From SZUA-448 sp964602475 (GTDB taxonomy: Bacteria; Bacillota; Clostridia; Lachnospirales; Lachnospiraceae), in contig CAZRRN010000049.1 in assembly GCA_964602475.1 (NCBI GenBank), positions 1 through 21,590 on the forward strand: 21,590 bases of DNA. Reading direction: 5' to 3'. This document shows positions 15,430 to 21,590 of this stretch, piece after piece. Made by a program: the position numbers and the translations under genes. Positions within the stretch are counted from its first letter, which is position 1. The number at the start of each line of letters is the position of its first letter. The notes below the pieces were generated by a model. That model saw only the letters and a list, made by a program, of their open reading frames with translations, was not told where the DNA came from and made no database searches.

Positions 15430-16698
15430 TCACTTTTGTATTTTAATGATCGCAGTTCCGGGATAGACCCTTGCTGCCCGTTCAAGAACACTACGATATC
15501 CGGACGTAAAGCTCCATGGCAGGCGCGACATTGCTGCCGTCTGCAGCACAGCTTCTGCCATAATACATTCTGTCTTCCCCTCAGAGTTTTCCGGCAGGTC
15601 AAAATTTAGTTCGACCAGATCCGCTTCCTCTTCCGCTTCTGCCAAAAGGTCCAGTAATGTCTCATACTCCCCCTCTTGCAGCTCTTTGGCAAGCTCAGGT
15701 ATCTCTGAAGCATAAATGCGGCTGATTACCGGATTCTCTGACAGATTAATTATCTCACGTTCGGTTGCAAGATGCTTTTCTTCTTTTGTAATGCTTCCCT
15801 CCGGACTTTTGATATTGCAGGAAATGTCTGCCAAATGTTGCTTTACTGCTTCAATATAATCCGGTGCGGTTCCGCAGCACCCTCCAAGAAACGAAGCACC
15901 TGCCTTAAAAAGCAAGACCATCTTTGCTGCAAATTCTTCGGCATTCATATCATAGACCGTACTCTGATCCTCGAGTATCCTCGGCTTTCCGGCATTCGGC
16001 TTTGCAATCAGCGGAAGCTTGGTCACAGCGTGCATACGACGAATTAACGGCAAAATGCCCTCCGGACCTTCGGAACAGTTTACTCCGACTGCATCCACAT
16101 GAAGGGAGTCAAGCACAACAGCTGCTGCCTCGCAGCTGTTTCCATACAATGTTCTTCCTGCTGTATCAAAGGTCATTGTAACCATAACCGGAAGCTCGCA
16201 GACCTCTTTTGCCGCCAGCACTGCTGCTCTTGTTTCCTGCAAATTCATCATCGTTTCTACAATTATCAGATCTGCACCTGCTTCAACAATTGCCTGTATC
16301 TGTTCTTTATATACCTCAACCAATTTCTCAAAATCCAGTGTTCCAAGCGGTATCAGAGTTTTCCCGGTCATAGTAATATCCCCTGCTACAAACGCTTTAC
16401 CATCTGCTGCTTTCTGAGACATCTGAATCAGCTTCTTGTTGACAACAGCTGTCTGCTCTGCAAGCCCGTAATCTTCCAGCCGAAGACGGTTCGCGGTAAA
16501 CGTCGGAGCATATACAATACGGGAACCTGCTGCAATATATCTGCGCTGTAGATCAATCAGTATTTCAGGATGCTCTGTAATCCACTGCTCCGGACATACA
16601 CCAAAAGGCATTCCTGCCTTCATCAGATTGGATCCTGTCGCTCCGTCAAGCAGTACCGGACCATCTGCTAAAAGATCATTCCATTGTGATTTTGTCAT
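15430..16698 (-). CDS. Homocysteine S-methyltransferase (MetH N-terminal type) with truncated pterin-binding-like tail
   Basis: A 422-residue protein. Residues 1 to about 300 form the zinc-dependent homocysteine methyltransferase barrel: LLDGATGSNLMKAGMP near the start, GVNC (Cys208) and GGCCGT (Cys274, Cys275) as zinc ligands. It would move the methyl group from methylcorrinoid to homocysteine, giving methionine. The last 110 residues (about 312-422) resemble only the first half of a MetH/MTR pterin barrel: EREII.LSEN, then EYETLLDLLAEAEEEADLVE and LNFDLPE. They end at PGTAIIKIQK, where complete domains continue for well over 100 residues. Folate use is therefore doubtful. Start 16698 is chosen because GAGG (16704-16707) is 5 nt upstream; the frame could extend to 16740 without a site. 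First gene of the operon. Confidence 0.9.
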   Translation of the reverse strand: MTKSQWNDLLADGPVLLDGATGSNLMKAGMPFGVCPEQWITEHPEILIDLQRRYIAAGSRIVYAPTFTANRLRLEDYGLAEQTAVVNKKLIQMSQKAADGKAFVAGDITMTGKTLIPLGTLDFEKLVEVYKEQIQAIVEAGADLIIVETMMNLQETRAAVLAAKEVCELPVMVTMTFDTAGRTLYGNSCEAAAVVLDSLHVDAVGVNCSEGPEGILPLIRRMHAVTKLPLIAKPNAGKPRILEDQSTVYDMNAEEFAAKMVLLFKAGASFLGGCCGTAPDYIEAVKQHLADISCNIKSPEGSITKEEKHLATEREIINLSENPVISRIYASEIPELAKELQEGEYETLLDLLAEAEEEADLVELNFDLPENSEGKTECIMAEAVLQTAAMSRLPWSFTSGYRSVLERAARVYPGTAIIKIQK

Positions 16699-16838
16699 AC
16701 CTGCCTCAATACGGTTACTGTCTATAGGTGCTGCTAACATGTGATCTAAGTCGAAGCACAGCTTGTAACCGAGTCCTCTCCGGTATTTGTATCATTCCAC
16801 GTAAATTACTTAACTCCATTATGGTTATACACTTGTTA

Positions 16839-16867
16839 ATTATATTCTTATTCTTAAGATATTTCAA
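16839..16867 (-). promoter_or_regulatory. Predicted sigma-A promoter of the corrinoid methyl-transfer operon
   Basis: TTGAAA (16862-16867) and a perfect TATAAT (16839-16844) on the minus strand are exactly 17 nt apart. The predicted start is near 16832, giving a leader of about 134 nt before ATG 16698. I compared that leader with cobalamin, SAM and tetrahydrofolate riboswitch cores and recognised none. Confidence 0.7.
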
Positions 16868-16875
16868 GCATTTCT

Positions 16876-16922
16876 CCCTTTAGATGCAGAAAGAACATTC
16901 ACCCTTTAAACGCAGAAAGAAC
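16876..16922 (-). repeat. 26-bp direct repeat directly upstream of the methyl-transfer promoter, possible regulator site
   Basis: Two 21-nt copies (16876-16896 and 16902-16922) differ at two positions and share, on the plus strand, CCCTTTA followed by GCAGAAAGAAC. Their spacing is 26 bp. The nearer copy ends 8 bases from the -35 box (16862-16867), a position suited to an activator. Function is inferred from position only. Confidence 0.5.
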
Positions 16923-16938
16923 CGCCAAAAAAAGCGGT
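16921..16938. other. Small hairpin with A-rich loop downstream of the binding-protein gene
   Basis: ACCGC (16921-16925) pairs with GCGGT (16934-16938) around an 8-nt loop of mostly A. It lies 43 bases after the solute-binding protein stop. The minus-strand U-run is in the loop rather than after the stem, so it is at best a weak terminator. The rest of the 16741-16980 gap holds the promoter and direct repeat already listed. Confidence 0.35.
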
Positions 16939-16980
16939 CCCCTGCATAGACACATCAATAATGAATAGGAGAATAGCGAA

Positions 16981-18708
16981 TTAATCAGTTGCATCCTCAA
17001 GAGCTTTACGGATTGCAGCTTCGTTAAGATAGAACTGGTAGCATTCCTCATAACCATAAGCATATGCTTTTGTTTTCATTTCGTCAACTATTTTGTCGTA
17101 TTCGGCATCGGTAGTAGCATAGATTGCTTTCCAGGAGTAATCTACAATACAGTCTGCAACCTGCTCCCAGGTTGTCTTCAGATCACTTGGCATCGTAGTC
17201 GTGGTATAGGTTGTTCCCGGTGCTACGGTATAACCTTTGGACTCCAGATAATTATCATAGAATACATAACCGGTAAAATTACGCCAATCCTGAAGAATGT
17301 CGGTTACTGATCCAAGCAGCGTATTCTTCCATGTATTCCAGTCATACTTTTCATCGTTTCCATCCGGGTTTGTTGCGCTGATAGACCAGGTGTTATTATT
17401 TAATTGAAGTGATCCGTCATTGTAGGTTCCCGAATAAGGTGACGGCATTTCCGTCTTCTTATTTGCTCTGGTTTCAAGACCGAAGTCAGTCATATATGCA
17501 TAGCCTTCGTCATCATAATCCCAGGTCAGTCCCTGCGGTCCATAGTAATATGTCATAAAGCCTTCCGGTGTCGCAAGCCAGTTAATGATTGACATGCATA
17601 ATTCCGGATACTGGGTATTCGCACCAATCGTCCAGACACGGTTTCCGCCATTCACATTCAGACCATAGCAAAGTGTGCTGAAATCCTCGGCAGCTACCGG
17701 ATACATTCCTTTGCCAAGAGACGTATGCGTCTCCGTGTTATATGCCGTACTTCCAAGGTAGTTGAAAATACAGTAGAAGGCAGCGCCATCCATGTATGCT
17801 TCGTTTGCGCCGTCATAAGTCTGTGTCATGGAATCCGGATCAAGCAGACCTCTCTGGTACAGCGTGTTATAGAACTTCAGACAGCGAAGATACATACTGT
17901 CATCTGCGAACAGATGGTTATAGGTACGTGTTTTACAATCATAAAGACCAAAGCCGAATTCATCATAACCATATAATGCTGCTGTTGCCTTCACGTACAT
18001 TACCATGTTGCCGTCCCAGTCCGGGAACAGCGAAATACCATAGGTCTTTCCGCCGGAATCCGATGTCGGACAGATTTCAACCATCTTTGCAAGTAAATCC
18101 ACTAAGTCTTCAAGTGTTCCGATCTGGGGATAGCCAAGCTCCTTATATAAATCCCAGCGGATATCCGAATAATAGAAAAATGCTTCATGATCCTCGTTCG
18201 ATACAGCAACATTGTGACCGAATCCGTGAAGAGTTCCAGTCAGACCTTTATTCTTTTCAAGAGCCTTTGACATATTCTCTTTAATGTACGGTCCGTAATT
18301 ATCAAGCAGATCCTCATCCTCCCAGTCCCAGAGAAGTCCTGCCGCATGTGCCTGCTGATACTGGTCTGTATCATTACCGAAAACAATGATATCACCCAGT
18401 GAACCGGATTCTGCACGGGTAGTAAATACACCGTCCTGATCCGGAATAATATTAATTGTTACGTTAAATTTTTCTTTTAATACTGTAGCCATCCATCCCG
18501 CCTGTACTCCGGAATAATTTGCCAGCTGCGAATAAACCTGTAACTCTACTGTATCCTTCGGAATTACGGATTCCGTCGGTGTTGCTTCCGCCTGAGTCGG
18601 ATTCGTATTGTTATTGCCGGAATCGTTGCCCTGATCTCCGCAAGCGGCGAAACAGGTTGCCGTCATAACAAACACGAGAAGAACCGCCAATAATTTTTTC
18701 ATTTTCAA
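16981..18708 (-). CDS. ABC transporter extracellular solute-binding lipoprotein (LplA-like, carbohydrate type)
   Basis: A 575-residue secreted lipoprotein that would capture a sugar or oligosaccharide outside the cell for the two permeases encoded upstream. A lipoprotein signal peptide is visible: positively charged start, hydrophobic stretch, then FAAC with the lipid-bearing Cys23, followed by a Gly/Asn/Thr-rich linker (24-50). The mature part resembles bacterial extracellular solute-binding proteins of the LplA/YtcQ type, which are longer than classical sugar-binding proteins. Many Trp/Tyr residues fit carbohydrate binding. GGAGG (18716-18720) is 7 nt from TTG 18708 but 13 nt from ATG 18702, so TTG is preferred; the difference is two residues. 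The ligand is unknown. It is third in the transporter operon. Confidence 0.88.
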   Translation of the reverse strand: MKMKKLLAVLLVFVMTATCFAACGDQGNDSGNNNTNPTQAEATPTESVIPKDTVELQVYSQLANYSGVQAGWMATVLKEKFNVTINIIPDQDGVFTTRAESGSLGDIIVFGNDTDQYQQAHAAGLLWDWEDEDLLDNYGPYIKENMSKALEKNKGLTGTLHGFGHNVAVSNEDHEAFFYYSDIRWDLYKELGYPQIGTLEDLVDLLAKMVEICPTSDSGGKTYGISLFPDWDGNMVMYVKATAALYGYDEFGFGLYDCKTRTYNHLFADDSMYLRCLKFYNTLYQRGLLDPDSMTQTYDGANEAYMDGAAFYCIFNYLGSTAYNTETHTSLGKGMYPVAAEDFSTLCYGLNVNGGNRVWTIGANTQYPELCMSIINWLATPEGFMTYYYGPQGLTWDYDDEGYAYMTDFGLETRANKKTEMPSPYSGTYNDGSLQLNNNTWSISATNPDGNDEKYDWNTWKNTLLGSVTDILQDWRNFTGYVFYDNYLESKGYTVAPGTTYTTTTMPSDLKTTWEQVADCIVDYSWKAIYATTDAEYDKIVDEMKTKAYAYGYEECYQFYLNEAAIRKALEDATD

Positions 18709-18760
18709 TTGCTTCCCTCCTTTATTCTTTGCTAGATTTGTGCACCTTTCGACACACTGT

Positions 18761-18777
18761 AGACTGCTTTGCAGTCT
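18761..18777. other. Intercistronic hairpin between permease and binding-protein genes
   Basis: A perfect 7-bp stem AGACTGC / GCAGTCT with a 3-nt loop. The T-run follows it only on the plus strand, so it is not a terminator for the minus-strand operon. It could protect or process the mRNA so that binding protein exceeds permease, a common arrangement (inference). Confidence 0.45.
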
Positions 18778-18796
18778 TTTTCTATATCAGGATGAA

Positions 18797-19789
18797 TCAG
18801 CCCTTCACGGCTCCCATCATGATACCTTTGACAAAATAGCGCTGCATAAACGGATATACACACAGAATCGGCAGGATTGTAATCATCGCCACGGTGTATT
18901 TCAGTGTTCTTGAGTTAAGCGCCAGTTCCTGAATATCAAGCGCCATACCGCCACCGGTAGGGTCAATCATCGCCTGAAGATTGCTCATCTGGTTCAGATA
19001 AATGTACAAACGGTACTGTAATGCATATAGCTTTGCATTGCTTGACATCAGAATCATGGAATCCGTAAAGGAATTCCACTGTCCTACTGCACCGAAGATT
19101 GCAATTGTTGCCAGGATCGGTTTACTGAGCGGCCAGATTAGCTTTGAAAAGATCTTAAGGTATCCGGCGCCGTCAATTTTAGCACTTTCTTCAAGCTCCG
19201 CCGGAATCGACTCAATATAGGTCTTTACAAGAATGATATTATACGGAGCCACAATACCCGGAATAATATAAGCCATAAAATTGTTGGTCAATCCAAGCAT
19301 CAGCATATTCAGATACCAGGGAATCAGACCTGCATTGAAATACATCGTGATTACCAGAAAACGGTACCAGAACTTTCTTCCCCACATTTCCTGCTTTGTA
19401 ACAAGATACCCTACAAACCCGGACGCCACTACCATCAGTGCTGTACCGATTACTGTTCTTCCGACAGACACCAGAACGGCATTTCCGATATCGTTTACAT
19501 GCAATAAAGCCCGGTAATTGTTCAGATGTACACCGATCGGATAAAACTTTATCATTCCAATCCGCGCAAGATCATTATTACTGATTGTGTTGATGAAAAG
19601 ATAATACAGTGGGAAAATACATGCCAGCGCAAAAATGGTAAAGAACGCATAATTCAGGATGTTAAATACCACATCACCTGCCGTCAGCCGGTATATTCTG
19701 TTATGTTTGTTTTTTCTGATCTTTTTTATATCAAGACCCTGATCAATGAGCTTTTGATGCTGTGAAATCGTCTTGCTTTTCTGTCTCAT
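18797..19789 (-). CDS. Carbohydrate ABC transporter permease, LplC/YtcP type
   Basis: A 330-residue inner-membrane permease with six predicted membrane segments. A basic N-terminal cytoplasmic tail of about 45 residues precedes VFNILNYAFFTIFALACIFP. The ABC permease EAA motif is EESAKIDGAGYLKIFSKLIW, the loop that contacts the ATPase. It ends in the family's QRYFVKGIMMGAVKG, which is very typical of LplC/YtcP relatives. Two adjacent ATGs exist (19792 and 19789); GGAGG at 19797-19801 is 7 nt from the second, which I prefer. It begins 12 nt after the other permease's stop. No ATP-binding subunit is encoded nearby, as usual for this class, so a shared MsmX-type ATPase elsewhere probably powers the importer. 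Confidence 0.92.
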   Translation of the reverse strand: MRQKSKTISQHQKLIDQGLDIKKIRKNKHNRIYRLTAGDVVFNILNYAFFTIFALACIFPLYYLFINTISNNDLARIGMIKFYPIGVHLNNYRALLHVNDIGNAVLVSVGRTVIGTALMVVASGFVGYLVTKQEMWGRKFWYRFLVITMYFNAGLIPWYLNMLMLGLTNNFMAYIIPGIVAPYNIILVKTYIESIPAELEESAKIDGAGYLKIFSKLIWPLSKPILATIAIFGAVGQWNSFTDSMILMSSNAKLYALQYRLYIYLNQMSNLQAMIDPTGGGMALDIQELALNSRTLKYTVAMITILPILCVYPFMQRYFVKGIMMGAVKG

Positions 19790-19801
19790 CATCCTGCCTC
19801 C

Positions 19802-21250
19802 TTATACAATCGACTCGCCACGCAGGAGTTTTGAACTCTGGTTAGCAATAAACAGCAACATTATACTGATAATTGATTTACACATACCTACAACGGTCGC
19901 AAGCGAAATATCCGACGATTCCCGAATACCTAGATTGTATACATACAAATCAAGCACTTCAATCTTTGAAGCATTCATAGCATTTTCAAATACAAGATAC
20001 TGATCCATACCATTGCTTAAGATTCCGGCAATTGATAAAAGCAGCAGTACAAAGTAAGTAGGAAGTATGCTCGGTACCGTTATATGCCACATTCTACGAA
20101 ATCTTCCGGCACCGTCAACCGTTGCAGCTTCATAAAGCTCCTGATCCACGCCGGTGATGGCTGCAATATAAATAATCGCGCTCCATCCAAGACCTTTCCA
20201 CATTCCCCATGCAAGCATCTTAAGATGCGTCCCCTGTGCTTCCTGTAAGAACAGACGAGGTGTGCTGAAGACGCCCAGATCAACAAGAACAGAATTGACA
20301 AATCCATCTGAAGAAAAAATAGCCAGTGCAATCGCATAAACCAGAACCCAGCTTAAAAAGTTCGGGATGGTCGTCAGTGTCTGCAGTATATTCCGGTATC
20401 TCATTTTTTTAATTTCCGTCATAAAGATTGCAAAAGCCATCGCACACCACGAGGTTGCAATCCCGAGACCACTCATGATCAGCGTGTTCTTCATAACCCG
20501 CAGAATATCATTTCTGGTCGCAGCATTCTTAAAAAGGATTGTAAATTTATGAAATCCGACAAAATTATCGGCGCTAAGCGGCGTACCTGCCTGATAGTCA
20601 AAGAATACAACACGCCAGCCCCAGAGAGGCAGATAGCTAAATACGAACGCTAATGCAAGAAACGGCATCATCATCAGAAACAGCTTGTATTTGGATTCCA
20701 TCTCATATCGGTCTTCCTTCACTGTCTTCGGAAGGGTGATAAATATGATGGCAGACAGAATCAGCTGCAATACAGCAAGAATAAGAAAGAAGTAAACTCC
20801 ATAAGCAAAAACAGGCTTTACCTTATCAATGTTGGATGAATTACTGAATTCATGATAAGCAGTAAAATAAGCAGCCATGGATACTATTGTCAGGACGCTG
20901 CCGCAGGCAGAGAAAATCAATCCAAGACGCTTCAGCTTCAGAGAACCAAGCGACAAACAGACACCAATTCCCGCAATGATGATTCCGATAATAGCAATAA
21001 TGCTTGCGATGAAGATTAATTTCAGGGTTGAAGTCTGTACCCAGCCTTTATTCACTGCACGGGTAAAACCTTCTGTCAGTCTTGTATAGGCTGTTCCTGA
21101 TGTAAAAAGAGAAATCTTGGAGCTGATCAGCTCCGAAGTACGTGCCGGGTTAATTGCAGGAAGGAACAGCCCTGCCGCACTCAAAATAGCAATAATGCGA
21201 AGCGGATACATAAGATAATCCGGTAATGTTTTCTTTCTTACTGCTTTCAT
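19802..21250 (-). CDS. Carbohydrate ABC transporter permease, LplB type, with an extra N-terminal membrane domain
   Basis: A 482-residue permease. The last 295 or so residues are a standard LplB/YteP-like permease, starting KLFLMMMPFLALAFVFSYLP. Its EAA loop is YEAATVDGAGRFRRMWHITV, and it ends with SKLLRGESIV, close to the SNKVRGESLF-type tail of relatives. The first 185 or so residues are additional: one membrane helix (about 15-33), an outside loop of about 45 residues, then three more hydrophobic helices (about 76-101, 108-130 and 146-172), and a charged linker. Ordinary family members are about 290-320 residues. ATG 21250 has AGAGG (21259-21263) 8 nt upstream; a TTG at 21280 would add ten residues without a site. 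First gene of the transporter operon. Confidence 0.9.
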   Translation of the reverse strand: MKAVRKKTLPDYLMYPLRIIAILSAAGLFLPAINPARTSELISSKISLFTSGTAYTRLTEGFTRAVNKGWVQTSTLKLIFIASIIAIIGIIIAGIGVCLSLGSLKLKRLGLIFSACGSVLTIVSMAAYFTAYHEFSNSSNIDKVKPVFAYGVYFFLILAVLQLILSAIIFITLPKTVKEDRYEMESKYKLFLMMMPFLALAFVFSYLPLWGWRVVFFDYQAGTPLSADNFVGFHKFTILFKNAATRNDILRVMKNTLIMSGLGIATSWCAMAFAIFMTEIKKMRYRNILQTLTTIPNFLSWVLVYAIALAIFSSDGFVNSVLVDLGVFSTPRLFLQEAQGTHLKMLAWGMWKGLGWSAIIYIAAITGVDQELYEAATVDGAGRFRRMWHITVPSILPTYFVLLLLSIAGILSNGMDQYLVFENAMNASKIEVLDLYVYNLGIRESSDISLATVVGMCKSIISIMLLFIANQSSKLLRGESIV

Positions 21251-21393
21251 ATCTGTTACCTCTCTGCACAATACGTGCAATCATTCTTTATAATCTTTCG
21301 AAACAGACCGGTCTTTAGCTTCTGTTCCTACGGCACTATCCTCTTAGATGCCGTGCATAAACCGTGATTATCTCATACCACGCGTTTTACTAT

Positions 21394-21422
21394 ATTATAA
21401 TTTTTCGAAGTAAAAGAAAACA
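21394..21422 (-). promoter_or_regulatory. Possible promoter of the ABC transporter operon
   Basis: A perfect TATAAT (21394-21399, minus strand) has only a poor -35 candidate, TGTTTT (21417-21422), at 17 nt. A weak -35 would fit an activator-dependent promoter. It is about 145 nt upstream of ATG 21250. The stretch 21251-21393 shows no other feature I can name. Confidence 0.4.
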
Positions 21423-21451
21423 CCGTAATTAATTTATGACAATTACCCGAA

Positions 21452-21589
21452 TTATTGCACCATCATTGGACAGTTAATTAGAAATGGCAGACTGTAAGCA
21501 GCCTGCCAATGTCCTTTGTTAATTTTCCGCAGCATTGCTGCAAAGATACCGAGCAACATAAACTCCGCTGGCTGAAGCATGGGACAGGG
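21452..21589 (-). other. Open frame running in from the right edge, possibly the end of a small gene
   Basis: A minus-strand frame is open from the window edge to a TAA at 21452-21454, giving at least 45 codons. It includes a hydrophobic stretch FMLLGIFAAMLRKINKGHW and ends CPMMVQ. I do not recognise it. The same bases contain a 9-bp hairpin (21486-21494 with 21499-21507, 4-nt loop) that could instead be the terminator of a gene beyond the window. The two readings conflict and neither is certain. Confidence 0.25.
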
Positions 21590-21590
21590 A

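Noticed and set aside
15430..16698. Full cobalamin-dependent methionine synthase MetH
   Set aside because: The protein has only the homocysteine domain and half of a pterin domain. Cobalamin binding is on a separate gene and no SAM-activation domain is present.
16699..16832. Riboswitch in the leader of the methyl-transfer operon
   Set aside because: A cobalamin, SAM or folate riboswitch would make sense here, but I recognise no B12 box, SAM core or THF core and see only short local hairpins. An Rfam scan would settle it.
18761..18777. Terminator between permease and binding-protein genes
   Set aside because: The T-run follows the stem only on the plus strand, whereas all genes here are on the minus strand.

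Overview
The window looks like chromosome of a low-to-mid GC anaerobic Firmicute, most likely a Lachnospiraceae-type Clostridium. The grounds are strong GGAGG ribosome sites, sigma-A style promoters, a DUF1292 protein, YitT, LplABC-type sugar transporter genes without an ATPase, and a corrinoid methyl-transfer cluster. This placement is inferred from gene content; no rRNA or other marker gene is present. No tRNA, CRISPR array, phage or insertion sequence was seen.

Left part (1-8224), mostly housekeeping genes with one decayed locus. It begins inside a eukaryote/archaea-like histidyl-tRNA synthetase, followed by a convergent YitT membrane protein, a YegS/DagK-type lipid kinase, and a convergent DinG/XPD-type helicase carrying an N-terminal Cas4-like nuclease motif set. 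Between 5796 and 7703 lies a ruined partner-switching module: a frameshifted C-terminal piece of an anti-anti-sigma (STAS) gene, then a SpoIIE-type phosphatase gene whose sensor half and catalytic half are joined out of frame across an internal deletion. A small acidic DUF1292 gene with its own good promoter follows.

Right part (8222-21590), all on the minus strand. Read in the direction of transcription it starts at the right edge: a sugar-type ABC importer (permease with an unusual N-terminal membrane extension, second permease, lipoprotein binding protein); a strong promoter preceded by a 26-bp direct repeat; a four-gene corrinoid methyl-transfer set; then glutamyl-tRNA synthetase and a UvrD/PcrA-like helicase. 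The methyl-transfer set is a homocysteine methyltransferase with only a stub of a pterin domain, a corrinoid protein, a 2Fe-2S/ASKHA corrinoid reactivator, and a URO-D-family methyltransferase.

The most interesting system is the methyl-transfer cluster. It resembles a methionine synthase taken apart, with the folate-binding barrel reduced to about 100 residues. A URO-D-family protein lacking the thiol-activating H-x-C...C motif could be the enzyme that feeds methyl groups to the corrinoid. The working hypothesis is methionine formation from a non-folate methyl donor, possibly one brought in by the adjacent importer. A second theme is an unusual density of short tandem duplications: in-frame 30-bp repeats in two unrelated genes, plus 32-, 26- and 14-bp repeats between genes.
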